From a virus, in the IMG/VR virus record IMGVR_UViG_3300025413_001393, positions 61,103-125,102 of that record: DNA of 64,000 bases; one strand, written 5' to 3'. Of the stretch, positions 1 to 8,380 are shown one piece after another. A program made the translations under genes and the position numbers. The notes under the pieces are model-generated. The model was not told the origin of the DNA. It saw nothing but the letters and a program-made list of their open reading frames with translations, and did no database searches. Within the stretch, counting starts at the first letter, position 1, and the number at the start of each line of letters is the position of its first letter.

Positions 1-126
1 CTCAATAACTACTGTCCAAGCACGTGGATCCCCTATAGCATAATCCGTAAAAACTTTATGAGATACGTAACCCGAATCACGAAGTCTCTTTAGAAAGTAA
101 CCAAGAGTTGTAAGTTTGTTTGCCAT
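1..126 (-). CDS. Unknown protein, N-terminal part (runs off window)
   Basis: The reading frame opens with ATG at 126 and stays open to the left edge, giving the first 42 residues (starting MANKLTTLGYFLKRLRDSGY). It lies just downstream of the probable clamp gene on the same strand, with a 19-nt gap, so it is probably co-transcribed. The visible part is basic and helical in appearance and has no motif that I recognise. The function cannot be stated from this fragment. Confidence 0.6.
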   Translation of the reverse strand, partial: MANKLTTLGYFLKRLRDSGYVSHKVFTDYAIGDPRAWTVVIE

Positions 127-145
127 ATAGAAGTAATTAGTAAAA

Positions 146-862
146 CTACTTTACAAGTCCAGAAATAATATATTTTGTATGAGGAGTTTCAAACTTAAAG
201 ATTTTAAGCTGATGATTAATGCTAACACAAATTCTATCATCAACAAAACTCATAAGCAAAATGTTTTGTATGTTCAATGGAATTGCCTCCTTTAGAGGTT
301 CCAGAGTATGAGAAGCTGCAACTTCTATTTTAATCTCGTTTGTATTGCATTTTTGATCGTCTCCAATCTTAGCAAAAACTTTTCCTGCTTCTGTATAAAA
401 ATACAACTTTTCAGCATCAGGAATAATAGAATTGTATTTTAAAATTTCCGACAATTTAGCTTTTGTAATCTCAAAACTCGTGTCGTAAGTTATTTTGTTT
501 AACTTGTCTTCACTAAAAGCTCTATTATTACTAATATAGTTGTCATCAAGAAGATGATATTTGAATGACAAAGTAGAGCTTTTATATTCAACTATATTAG
601 AATTAAATTCCAAAAAAACTTCATCTTCTTCAATACCTGAAATTAAACGAAGGAATGTTTTTGTTTCAGGAATGATAATTTTTGCATTTTCACTCACATG
701 GGAGCACACAAGAGAAGCAAAAAGAATAATAGAATTATCTGTCGAAGGGACTAAAACTTTTAACTCATCAGTATTAATATCTAAACAAACGTTATCGGAT
801 AACTTGCTAGAAGGAACTAAAATATTTTCGACAAATATTCTTTTATTAAATTTGATATTCAT
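146..862 (-). CDS. 45: Probable sliding clamp (gp45-like)
   Basis: This 238-residue protein is close in length to T4 gp45 (228 aa), the trimeric clamp that tethers the polymerase and also activates late transcription. It is rich in alternating hydrophobic beta-strand patterns. Its C-terminus (RICVSINHQLKIFKFETPHTKY region, last 35 residues) looks like the final strands and terminal segment of a processivity clamp fold. It overlaps the upstream gene by 4 nt (ATGA). The presence of a gp55-like sigma elsewhere in the window makes a gp45 necessary, because gp55 works with the clamp. No clamp loader (gp44/62) is visible here and it may lie to the left. The assignment rests on length, strand pattern and context rather than a diagnostic motif. 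Confidence 0.65.
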   Translation of the reverse strand: MNIKFNKRIFVENILVPSSKLSDNVCLDINTDELKVLVPSTDNSIILFASLVCSHVSENAKIIIPETKTFLRLISGIEEDEVFLEFNSNIVEYKSSTLSFKYHLLDDNYISNNRAFSEDKLNKITYDTSFEITKAKLSEILKYNSIIPDAEKLYFYTEAGKVFAKIGDDQKCNTNEIKIEVAASHTLEPLKEAIPLNIQNILLMSFVDDRICVSINHQLKIFKFETPHTKYIISGLVK

Positions 863-1374
863 TCTGCTACAGTCGACTTGGATTTCTTAGAAGGTACGTT
901 TGCATTTTCTAAAGCATTTGCAATTCTCTCTAAGCTCTTGCTAATCATTTCAATATGCTTAATGACAGAACTAGCTTCGACGTTATTACTATTACCAAAG
1001 AAATCTGCAAACGTAAGTTGATCAGACTCTTCGCGTGTAATAGCAGGAGTTACAGGTTGGTTTAACTGATGTGTAATAACTTGAGGAGTTCTTTGCTGAA
1101 CAGGTTGAGGAGGAACAACATATTGAGGCTCAGGCTCTTCTTTTGGATAAGACATTTCTGCTTCTCTCTGAACTGCTTCGAGAATCCTTCTCTCGTCATC
1201 TCTCAAATTAGCTGATGATCTTTGTCCGTTCGACGACAAAAATTGTTTAGGATTAAGTCTAGTAGCTGGCCCAGACATAGAAGCTTGTTGAGTAGTATTT
1301 TGATCTACTCTCAACAATTCACTACCAAATATTTGAGCTACCTTTGCTGCTGCTAATTTATCTTCTGTTATCAT
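859..1374 (-). CDS. Unknown protein with Pro/Gln-rich linker
   Basis: This 171-residue protein is not recognised. It has three visible parts: a helical N-terminus (residues 1-25), a low-complexity middle rich in Pro, Gln, Glu and Val (about 65-115) that looks disordered, and a C-terminal amphipathic helix (about 130-160, VIKHIEMISKSLERIANAL) suited to coiled-coil contacts. It sits between folE2 and the clamp gene, overlapping the clamp start by 4 nt, so translation is probably coupled. The shape suggests an adaptor or scaffold-like protein, but this is inference only. Confidence 0.7.
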   Translation of the reverse strand: MITEDKLAAAKVAQIFGSELLRVDQNTTQQASMSGPATRLNPKQFLSSNGQRSSANLRDDERRILEAVQREAEMSYPKEEPEPQYVVPPQPVQQRTPQVITHQLNQPVTPAITREESDQLTFADFFGNSNNVEASSVIKHIEMISKSLERIANALENANVPSKKSKSTVAE

Positions 1375-1375
1375 A

Positions 1376-2377
1376 TTATTTTAAACCGTTTTGTATACCT
1401 TTGCAAATTACTGCAGTAGCTGACCACGGATGCAAACTCTCCAAATGGTCTGTTACGATACTAAAATCTAAAACTTTACCGTTGCTATACAACTCATCCA
1501 ACCCTTCGTATAGAAGGCGAATCGCATCCTCAGTAAAAAGCAAATTAGAACCATTCAATTCAGCAAATGCTTGCTCATCTCTACGCTTGCAAATAATCAC
1601 AACCTCAGTAGGAACTTTTGTTCGAGCCATTTCAATAATGTCTTCAATGTATACAACATTCTTAGGATCAAATTGAATTGTGATCTTAGCAATAGAACGT
1701 TGACTGTGACCATTTGCTGCCTGTCCTCGCTTGTTAGTTGCATCTTGTGCTAGCTCAAAAGAACAAGGGCATGTTGAACTATAAACATAATCAACAGTCA
1801 AGTAAAACTTGTATTCTGTTCCATGCTTTTGACCTTCAAGAATGCAATTATAATAAATGTAACCTTCAGCCTTTTCGTGACTTAGTTTTACTCCATCAAC
1901 AATTTTAAATACATCGCTATCTGGGGCATTGTCAGGCAACTCCTTACGAGTACGAAGAGCCCTTTGCGTCCACGGATATTTAAACTTCATCTTGCAGTAT
2001 ACATCCTTCGACCCTTGCTTGCTTTGAAGCACATCAAGAATATGAGTAATACCTTCAATAGAAACGTGATTAGCAATCTGCTCGTGCATTACAATAGGAA
2101 ACCTGCTAAGGTTCAATCCTTTTGCATTTGGATTATCTAAAGATCCATACAGCGAAACGGTAGCAGTTAACTTTTCAATCGAACCATCTCGACGAATAAA
2201 ATTAACAGGAAGATCTACACCTGATACACCTACTTTATTGATAGGCACACGAGCTCCAGGAAGAACCGGATCCACTTGAGGATCCGGTAAATCTGCATCT
2301 TCGGGATAATATGTCTCGTCGTACTTAAAATTCAGACGAGGCATATGAGCTGTATAATCGTTATAATGATAAGACAT
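1376..2377 (-). CDS. folE2: GTP cyclohydrolase, FolE2 type
   Basis: FolE2 (GCYH-IB, COG1469) converts GTP to 7,8-dihydroneopterin triphosphate, the entry step to both folate and 7-deazaguanine (queuosine/archaeosine) pathways. The family signature is clear: VGVSGVDLPV near residue 50, the metal-site segment STCPCS at about 201-206, and GHSQRS at about 223-228, followed by a typical alpha/beta C-terminal half. At 333 residues it is slightly long for the family because of an N-terminal extension rich in Tyr, Asp and Pro. QueD (27468) and QueE (25935) in the same window indicate that the product feeds preQ0-type synthesis. QueC is not visible, so the host or another phage locus must supply it. 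The start ATG follows an A-rich stretch without a Shine-Dalgarno motif. Confidence 0.93.
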   Translation of the reverse strand: MSYHYNDYTAHMPRLNFKYDETYYPEDADLPDPQVDPVLPGARVPINKVGVSGVDLPVNFIRRDGSIEKLTATVSLYGSLDNPNAKGLNLSRFPIVMHEQIANHVSIEGITHILDVLQSKQGSKDVYCKMKFKYPWTQRALRTRKELPDNAPDSDVFKIVDGVKLSHEKAEGYIYYNCILEGQKHGTEYKFYLTVDYVYSSTCPCSFELAQDATNKRGQAANGHSQRSIAKITIQFDPKNVVYIEDIIEMARTKVPTEVVIICKRRDEQAFAELNGSNLLFTEDAIRLLYEGLDELYSNGKVLDFSIVTDHLESLHPWSATAVICKGIQNGLK

Positions 2378-2418
2378 AAAAATAATATACTACACTTTAG
2401 AGTCTATGTCAATAACTA

Positions 2419-3312
2419 TTACAGATCAGCAAGAAGTTTCTTTAGTTTTTCGTCAGTAGATTCGTTAAGATCAACTTCGTTAGTAGAAGGTTGATAATCA
2501 GTTTCTGTTTCCGAAGGAACAGATGTTGTGTTGTAAGTAGTTTCCTCTTCGTCCTCTTCTTGAGGAGCAGACGAACCAGTCGTAAGATTAAAGTAATGCT
2601 CGTCGAGCAAACGCTGCATATCAGCAGGCGTAGTACTCTTATCTACAGCAGTTAGATCATGTACGGAGTCATATACTTTTGCAATATCGACATCGATCTT
2701 AGATGGAGACAAGAACTTAGAAGAAGCATACGTAACCATCATCTTAGAACTCTTTGCTCCACCTGCTCGTACCTCACACTTAATGCGAAGAGTGCAACCA
2801 CCCTCGACATCAAACACCTTCTCGACACCAAACTCAGCAGCATCATCTCCCTCAAGAGCACTGTCAATAATCTTGGCAAGCTCCTTACCATAACGAAGAA
2901 TCTTAACCTGACCTTCGTTTGCCCGATTAGTAGGATCCTCAATGACGTACACATTAGTCATCCAGGATGTCTTACGAGATAGATCAGCTGATGCCTTCTT
3001 CTCGGACTCAGTACCGGTACGATAAGTCTTCAGATAGTAAGTATCGATCGGGCAAGACTCACCAAATGTACCAGGGCAACGGTGAGATACAAACTTGCCA
3101 GTGGAGTTCGAGGTCCAAGCATGGTTAAAGTACTTGAAGATAGACTCAGTAGGAGCCTTAGGATTAGGAACAATACGAAGAAGGTATGTATTACCTGCAG
3201 TGAACTTAAGGATCTCTTTATAGAGACCGTTACCTCCAGCACTCTTCTCAGAGTTGCTAAGAGATTGCTTGATGGCTTCGAACATGGACTTTGTGTTTAC
3301 GGATGTACTCAT
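2419..3312 (-). CDS. 32: Single-stranded DNA-binding protein (gp32-like)
   Basis: The protein coats ssDNA at the replication fork and in recombination. It is 297 residues, nearly identical in length to T4 gp32 (301 aa), with the same layout: a basic N-terminal segment for cooperativity, a core with an OB fold, and an acidic C-terminal tail (EEDEEE near 255 and a final stretch rich in Asp/Glu) that contacts partner proteins. A zinc-ligand set is present but not identical to T4: His64, His77, Cys79 and Cys87, against T4 His64, Cys77, Cys87, Cys90. The two upstream genes of about 112 and 227 aa match the T4 33-59-32 order. The coding sequence is less AT-rich than its neighbours, as expected for a highly expressed gene. 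Confidence 0.92.
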   Translation of the reverse strand: MSTSVNTKSMFEAIKQSLSNSEKSAGGNGLYKEILKFTAGNTYLLRIVPNPKAPTESIFKYFNHAWTSNSTGKFVSHRCPGTFGESCPIDTYYLKTYRTGTESEKKASADLSRKTSWMTNVYVIEDPTNRANEGQVKILRYGKELAKIIDSALEGDDAAEFGVEKVFDVEGGCTLRIKCEVRAGGAKSSKMMVTYASSKFLSPSKIDVDIAKVYDSVHDLTAVDKSTTPADMQRLLDEHYFNLTTGSSAPQEEDEEETTYNTTSVPSETETDYQPSTNEVDLNESTDEKLKKLLADL

Positions 3313-3317
3313 ATGTT

Positions 3318-4001
3318 TTATATTACGTTGGGTTGTTGTTTTGTCAACTGTGAATATACAAAATTACTCACAGTTGGTAAAGCTTTTTTAAGAAAAATTT
3401 TTAATTCAGATGAATTATTGTATTGAAGTTTTAGTTTGTTAAACTGTTCAGCAAAATCACTTACATAAAAGCGACGAACATCTTCAGTAAGACTTTGCAT
3501 AGCAGAAAAGACATCAGGAAATTCCATCATAGCATAAACATTAATTTTGTTTTGCTTGTAGTGAGTCATCCATGTAAACACATCAGATGTTCTGTGTGTA
3601 GAATATTTGTGAAAAGGAATGTTTTGCTCAATACAAAACTTAGCAATAAACTTTAATGATTCTTCTACATGTTTGAGTTGAGAATCTGGATTTTGTATAA
3701 AAATAAGTTTTTTGTACGTAGTGTATGCTTTAACAGCTCTCATGGAAGAAAAGTATTCCAGGTCAAAATATTCAACATCAGGATACAATTTGTATGGAGC
3801 TTCAAAATAAGAATCCAGATCAATCTCTGGATGCTTCTTTAAGAAGATAGACAAACGTTTTAGAAATTTGTGTTTGTCTGTATTAGCTATAGCGTCAAAC
3901 GATTTTCTAAATTTGAAAGGTTTGTTTTTAACAGAACGAGATACAGCATAATGCTTATTATAAAGCAACTTTTCTAGTTCTGTCAGATGATTTTTTTCCA
4001 T
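3318..4001 (-). CDS. Unknown; positional candidate for helicase loader gp59
   Basis: This protein of about 227 residues sits directly upstream of the gp32-like gene, exactly where T4 places gene 59 (217 aa), the loader that brings gp41 helicase to gp32-coated DNA. It is basic, mostly helical, and rich in aromatic residues (SYFEAPYKLY, EYFDLEYFSS near 70-90), which is compatible with a DNA-binding helical protein. I see no sequence match to T4 gp59 strong enough to name it. I start it at the ATG at 4001 rather than the TTG 15 nt upstream because that shortens the overlap with the preceding gene. Even so it overlaps by 44 nt. Confidence 0.7.
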   Translation of the reverse strand: MEKNHLTELEKLLYNKHYAVSRSVKNKPFKFRKSFDAIANTDKHKFLKRLSIFLKKHPEIDLDSYFEAPYKLYPDVEYFDLEYFSSMRAVKAYTTYKKLIFIQNPDSQLKHVEESLKFIAKFCIEQNIPFHKYSTHRTSDVFTWMTHYKQNKINVYAMMEFPDVFSAMQSLTEDVRRFYVSDFAEQFNKLKLQYNNSSELKIFLKKALPTVSNFVYSQLTKQQPNVI

Positions 4002-4296
4002 TTGCCTTTCTAACAATAGATTTGGTGAACTTTGATTTTACTAGATTTGGATGAAGATACAACAAAGATAATATAGATTCTTTGAATGAATCTGAAGACG
4101 TAATTTCGGTAAAAAAATCTTGATAGGTGGTGTCTTCTAAGAGCAACACAAACAAAGTTGTAACATTAATTTTTTTGTTTTCTAAAATTGATATTAGAGA
4201 TCCTGCTTTTAATACTCCGTCTATAAATTCTCTCGATTTAATTCTATCAAGAGGATTTGCTGTTGAGTTGTCTAGCTCCAGACCTGGAAAAATCAT
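3958..4296 (-). CDS. Unknown; positional candidate for late co-activator gp33
   Basis: The product is 112 residues, the same length as T4 gp33, and lies at the gp33 position in a 33-59-32 order. Gp33 bridges RNA polymerase and the sliding clamp for late transcription, working with gp55, which is present at 20183. Visible features are a helical body and a strongly basic C-terminus (KANGKKSSDRTRKVAL). No sequence signature supports gp33 independently, so this is a synteny argument only. The gene overlaps the next one by 44-59 nt. Confidence 0.65.
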   Translation of the reverse strand: MIFPGLELDNSTANPLDRIKSREFIDGVLKAGSLISILENKKINVTTLFVLLLEDTTYQDFFTEITSSDSFKESILSLLYLHPNLVKSKFTKSIVRKANGKKSSDRTRKVAL

Positions 4297-4314
4297 GTTA
4301 GGAATATTTAATTC

Positions 4315-5187
4315 CTATTCCAAAGGTTTCAACATTTTTGTAAATTCAATAAATTCGTCAGTAAGATTACCTCCAGCTGCTGCTGCATGTCCTCCACCAT
4401 TTGCAATTCGTTGAACAAACTTAGACACATCGACAGTATGGTTTTTAGAATTTCTTCTTACAGCAATACGTTTTTGTTCAACCAATACAGCAATAACAAC
4501 ATCAACGTCGTATTTTTTGAAAATGTAGTCACAACATTCAGCAACATAGTTATCACAAAATACAGCACTTACAGTTACAGGTTCTTCTTCAAATACAAAT
4601 TTACCAAAGAAAGGCTTTAGTGTTTTTAAATATTGATCTCTATTTTTCTTGTATATAGAAATAATATTAGTTTTAAACTTATCAAAAGGTTTAAACCCGT
4701 CGTAATAATCTTCAATAAATGATTGTATTTTGTTGTTTGTGTTATGATATACAATATTAAGTTCTTCTGACAAAGGTGTCGCGTTTGTATTAGAATCGTA
4801 ATCGTCAGCTAATGTAATAAGAGTTTTTTTGGCTATCGATATATCTTTGTCTTTCAAGTAATTTAAGTAAATTAACTTTGCACACGACGTAAAGTTTACA
4901 ACAGTATTTTTTGCATGTTTGTACGGATAGATATTTGTTTTGTGGTGATCAATAATTGTAACATTTTCTCTATCAATCAACGATCCAACTTTGGATACAT
5001 CTAAATCTAAAAAGTACATAGGTACATTTTTATCATGAGTTTCCATAATTTTTGCTACATCAGCTTCAAGTTTTTTTGGTGTCGTACCGTATAGTCTAAC
5101 CTTTTTATTCAAAGCCCAGCACATAGCTAGGTAAGAAACTATGCCGTCAAGATCAATATGAGATATAATAATTGGTTCAGGATTCAT
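4315..5187 (-). CDS. DHH-family phosphoesterase
   Basis: This is a two-metal phosphoesterase of the RecJ/NrnA superfamily. The motifs appear in order: SHIDLDG (9-15), FLDLD (59-63), IDHHKT (79-84) and a later ADDYD, which together form the Mn-binding site. The C-terminal DHHA1 substrate-binding loop is GGGHAAAAGG near residue 265. The length (290 aa) fits NrnA-like nanoRNase or a short 5'-3' exonuclease rather than full RecJ (over 500 aa). It is located between SSB-region genes and the helicase and overlaps the helicase gene by 11 nt, so a role in processing short DNA or RNA during replication is likely. It could act on oligonucleotides or on cyclic dinucleotides; sequence alone does not decide. 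Confidence 0.88.
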   Translation of the reverse strand: MNPEPIIISHIDLDGIVSYLAMCWALNKKVRLYGTTPKKLEADVAKIMETHDKNVPMYFLDLDVSKVGSLIDRENVTIIDHHKTNIYPYKHAKNTVVNFTSCAKLIYLNYLKDKDISIAKKTLITLADDYDSNTNATPLSEELNIVYHNTNNKIQSFIEDYYDGFKPFDKFKTNIISIYKKNRDQYLKTLKPFFGKFVFEEEPVTVSAVFCDNYVAECCDYIFKKYDVDVVIAVLVEQKRIAVRRNSKNHTVDVSKFVQRIANGGGHAAAAGGNLTDEFIEFTKMLKPLE

Positions 5188-6553
5188 TGGAAATTGTGTT
5201 TAAAGCGTCTTCAACTCCTCTAACAACGTTGTCGGTAGATGGAGAGTCTTCTTCAAAATAGTCTGGATTAGTTTCTTTTAAAGTCAACGTATGATAGTTA
5301 CAACGGAAGGCTCCTGAACCGTAATTCGGACCAAAACGATTCTTTTGCATACCCATATTAATAATACCAAGTTCTCTATCTTCTGGCTCTTGCCATAGTG
5401 AACAAATAACATCACAAGTAGCAGCAAGACCAATACTTTCAGAAATACCTTCCATGCCAGGACTTGCAGTATTAAATGATCCTCGATTGAGTTGAGTTGC
5501 ACTTACAACAGGTAATCCATGCTTAAACGATAAAGCTCTTAAATGTTCGCAAATTTCTTTTACTGATTCATACGAATTAAGATTTTTTGCAATCGGATGA
5601 ATAAGATTAACATAATCTATTACAATAATATCTGGAACAAATCCTTTATGTTTGAGCTTAGTTATAAAAGCATCGATCTGTCTTACTGTAACCGTTTTTG
5701 GAGGATACTCTTTAATAATCAACCGACTGTTCAAATTCTTTTTTATGCCTTCCAAACTTTCTTTAAGTTCGTTAGTATACGATTTCAGATCGTTATGAGG
5801 AATTTGAGTAAGCTGAGTGCTAATACGTTTTGCATACATAAACTCAGACATTTCGAGTGTAACAAGCAAGACGTTTTTATTAGCAAGTACCATATTAGCT
5901 GCAACGTTTCCGAGAACAATTGATTTACCAACATTTACTTGTCCAGCAAACACCACAAGAGTTTTAGGAAACAAACCACCTTCGCATTTGTCATCAAAGA
6001 ATTTCCAGCCAGTTGGTATAGGCTTATACGTTGCAACTAATTCTTTAACATGTTTCTCAATATCTTCAAAGTACCAATGACCAAGATTTTCAGATAATGT
6101 AATGTTATAAGCTTGCTCAAATTCTTGAAGAGCATCTTCGATTCTAAAAGAATCTTCAGAAAATTTATCAGCTACATTAAGAATAGTTTTGTAAATAAAC
6201 CGCTCCTTAAGAAACCTTTCTGTATTAATAACTAATTCATCTTTGTTGAATGATGTCTCAAGTTGAGATAATTTGCTCTTAACATCTGCTAAGGCTTTTC
6301 TGTCCTCATCAGAGGTCATACGAGCTTTAATTTCTGTTAGTGTAGGAACTGACCCTCGCTGAGTAAAAAACTGATTTATGCCCGTTATAACGCGTGCAAT
6401 GCTCTTGTCTACAAACAGCGCAGGATCTAGATAATTAACAATAGATGCAAGATATTCTTGATCCGAAAGAGCATTCAGTAGAATAATGTTCTCAAAATAA
6501 TCCAAGTCAAGCTTGGGAAGCGGTGCAGGTTTAGTCATCCGCTTCAGTATCAT
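5177..6553 (-). CDS. 41: Replicative DNA helicase (DnaB family, gp41-like)
   Basis: The hexameric 5'-3' helicase unwinds the fork and recruits primase. It is 458 residues, close to T4 gp41 (475). The N-terminal helical domain is followed by a RecA-like core with Walker A AGQVNVGKS (about 203-211), Walker B IIVIDYVNLI (about 310) and the VSATQLNRG motif, plus a KNRFG arginine-finger-like segment near 420. The 3' end overlaps the DHH gene, and the 5' end overlaps the uvsX stop region by about 23 nt, so uvsX, helicase and DHH form one tight unit. A second ATG five codons in would reduce the overlap with uvsX and could be the real start. Confidence 0.95.
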   Translation of the reverse strand: MILKRMTKPAPLPKLDLDYFENIILLNALSDQEYLASIVNYLDPALFVDKSIARVITGINQFFTQRGSVPTLTEIKARMTSDEDRKALADVKSKLSQLETSFNKDELVINTERFLKERFIYKTILNVADKFSEDSFRIEDALQEFEQAYNITLSENLGHWYFEDIEKHVKELVATYKPIPTGWKFFDDKCEGGLFPKTLVVFAGQVNVGKSIVLGNVAANMVLANKNVLLVTLEMSEFMYAKRISTQLTQIPHNDLKSYTNELKESLEGIKKNLNSRLIIKEYPPKTVTVRQIDAFITKLKHKGFVPDIIVIDYVNLIHPIAKNLNSYESVKEICEHLRALSFKHGLPVVSATQLNRGSFNTASPGMEGISESIGLAATCDVICSLWQEPEDRELGIINMGMQKNRFGPNYGSGAFRCNYHTLTLKETNPDYFEEDSPSTDNVVRGVEDALNTISNES

Positions 6554-7670
6554 CTAACTCCGCATCAACGTCAATGTTAATTTCGTTCTTAAACGAGAGC
6601 TCCGTCTTAAGCTTTTCTTCAAGAGTAGGAAGAATCTTAGCCCAGACTGACTCATCGTCTTTCCAGTCCTTAAAGAAACCAAGTGTCTCTCCATTGAGAA
6701 CATAACGATGACCAGCCTTTTCGAGGACTCCGTAACCTTCAGCCATCTCCAGTAGTCCTGAATACTTGTTCAAGCCAGTCTTAAAGTTGAGATACAACTC
6801 GGTCTCAAGGAAAGGAGCTACAAAACGATTCTTTGTAGTAAGAGTGCGAAGAGTCATTCCATTAATACCTTTTGACAAAAAGGTGGTTTCGGTGTTTGAA
6901 TCTTTATTCTTACTATCCTCAGTCTTTTCAGTCTTCTTAGCCATCTGCACAATGACCGAAGCCATGTAAAGAGGACCAGAACCACCTGCTTGCTTCTTGA
7001 TAGCCGAAGGATGAAGCTGTGAAGGATCATCGTAAATATGGTTTGTAAAAATTACAGGACAATTAGCTTTTGCTGCAGAATGTGTAATTGCTCTCATCAA
7101 ACTCTTAAGAGCTTTAGCTCTGTTACCCATATCAAGAGTATCAGTACCTTCTTCAATCTTCTTCTTTTCTTGTGTAGTAATAAGATTACCAAGCGAATCA
7201 ATTACGATGAGAACCTGACCTTGCAAATTGTTTGCAATGATGGAATTTAAAAATTGAACAATTTCATTCCTGCATTGTTCTGTAATCTCAGATGGAACGT
7301 GTTTAATCTTTGAAGTGTCACAACCAAGTCGCTTGGCTGTAGCTTCATCTAGTGCACCTTCAGTATCAAAGTATGCAATATACATTCCTTTCTTCTGAGC
7401 GTTGGCCATAATCTTATTAGCCATAAGTGTCTTGCCACACGACTCCGGTCCTACAAAACCAGTCAAACGTCCCATAGGAACACCGCCAAAAAGTGATCCT
7501 GAAATAATTGCATTAAGAGCATACGAGCCCGTATCAATCCAACTTACAACTGATGAAAGACTGTTATCGTTAAGAGATGCTGCTGATGGATTAAGATTTT
7601 CCAAAACCTTAAAAGCATCTGCAATAGAACCTTTAATACCATTTGTCTCGTCGTTTTTTTGTTTAGCCAT
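6531..7670 (-). CDS. uvsX: RecA-like recombinase UvsX
   Basis: UvsX catalyses strand exchange in recombination-dependent replication. The 379-residue protein has the Walker A motif GPESCGKT (74-81), the RecA-type Walker B VLIVIDSLGNL, and the conserved TNH step (FTNHIYDD) near 210. An insertion rich in Lys, Glu, Asp and Asn follows at about 245-265, and the C-terminus is acidic as in T4 UvsX. Partners are present in the window: UvsY-like (22151), UvsW (20703), the gp32-like SSB and gp46/47. An intrinsic terminator at 7705-7750 separates it from the upstream gene, so uvsX must have its own promoter in the short gap around 7671-7705. Confidence 0.96.
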   Translation of the reverse strand: MAKQKNDETNGIKGSIADAFKVLENLNPSAASLNDNSLSSVVSWIDTGSYALNAIISGSLFGGVPMGRLTGFVGPESCGKTLMANKIMANAQKKGMYIAYFDTEGALDEATAKRLGCDTSKIKHVPSEITEQCRNEIVQFLNSIIANNLQGQVLIVIDSLGNLITTQEKKKIEEGTDTLDMGNRAKALKSLMRAITHSAAKANCPVIFTNHIYDDPSQLHPSAIKKQAGGSGPLYMASVIVQMAKKTEKTEDSKNKDSNTETTFLSKGINGMTLRTLTTKNRFVAPFLETELYLNFKTGLNKYSGLLEMAEGYGVLEKAGHRYVLNGETLGFFKDWKDDESVWAKILPTLEEKLKTELSFKNEINIDVDAELDDTEADD

Positions 7671-7704
7671 ATAGAGTATTATGAGTCAAATATACTTTTT
7701 TACA

Positions 7705-7750
7705 ACACAAAAAAAGCTCCTTGGAAGGTTTAATTCCCAAGGAGCTTTTA
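7705..7750 (-). terminator. Intrinsic terminator
   Basis: Read on the minus strand, an inverted repeat (AAGCTCCTTGG ... CCAAGGAGCTT, 11 bp, loop of about 12 nt) is followed by a run of T. It lies immediately after the stop of the gene at 7763 and before uvsX. The stem also has A on its other flank, so it could work weakly in the other direction, but no plus-strand gene is nearby. Confidence 0.9.
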
Positions 7751-7762
7751 GAGTTGTTTATC

Positions 7763-8134
7763 TTAGCTTTCGGAATCGAACAGCTTGACGACTGGAGCCT
7801 CCTCTGCCGTTTCTGCTGGAGCTACGACGGGAGCAAACAACTGGTTGTATTGATTGACAAACTGATCAACAAAAACAATCGAGTCAGCAAATGTAATGCT
7901 GTCCTTCTTGTAATGCCAAACAGTTGCAACATTCCGATCAGCCTGAAACTCTCTGAAAAACAGAGGAAGGATCTGAAGCTGGATCTGACCAGTCTGAACG
8001 TTTGGTTGTACTGCTACAAGAGCAGGGTTTTCTACAGATACGGTTGTGTCGTCTTGGGTGACGGCCTTTCCGATGATTGTTCTTCCGATTGTGTCAAGAA
8101 AAACTACTAGGTTGGTATTTGTGTTTTCACTCAT
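7763..8134 (-). CDS. Unknown conserved-looking phage protein
   Basis: I start this at the internal ATG (MSENTNTN...), giving about 123 residues, because the longer TTG-initiated frame would run into the upstream gene. The body alternates hydrophobic strands (LVVFLDTIGRTIIGKAV; IQLQILPLFF), suggesting a small beta-rich domain, and ends in an Ala/Pro/Glu-rich tail. It is the last gene before the strong terminator at 7705-7750, downstream of the polymerase. No family is recognised. The G+C content and codon use are higher than in neighbouring unknown genes, which hints at strong expression. Confidence 0.75.
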   Translation of the reverse strand: MSENTNTNLVVFLDTIGRTIIGKAVTQDDTTVSVENPALVAVQPNVQTGQIQLQILPLFFREFQADRNVATVWHYKKDSITFADSIVFVDQFVNQYNQLFAPVVAPAETAEEAPVVKLFDSES

Positions 8135-8141
8135 ATTACAT

Positions 8142-8378
8142 TTATAACTTACGACCTTTTTTTTCGTTTTCAACAGAAAAAAGATAATCAAATAAATATT
8201 TTTCTCCTTCAGGAGTTAATAACACTCTATCGTTAGATGTGATCCAGGCAACATCGTTCATACACAACGCTATAAGAATATCTCTGTGCAAGTCATTGTT
8301 TGTGAAGTCTTCAACGGTATAATCATCGGACAACAAGGACTTAAGAACTTTAAAGACATCTTTCTTGTATGCTGCCAT
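8142..8378 (-). CDS. Unknown small protein, possibly winged-helix
   Basis: This encodes 78 residues and lies immediately downstream of the DNA polymerase (2-nt gap). The segment DRVLLTPEGEKYLFDYLF near 48-66 looks like the wing and last helix of a winged-helix domain, and it is preceded by helices that could form the HTH. The C-terminus is basic (NEKKGRKL). A regulatory or DNA-binding role is only a suggestion from the pattern. Confidence 0.7.
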   Translation of the reverse strand: MAAYKKDVFKVLKSLLSDDYTVEDFTNNDLHRDILIALCMNDVAWITSNDRVLLTPEGEKYLFDYLFSVENEKKGRKL

Positions 8379-8380
8379 TA

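Noticed and set aside
4127-4414. Plus-strand frames overlapping core genes
   Set aside because: They are shadows of the minus-strand DHH and 112-residue genes and lack their own start signals.
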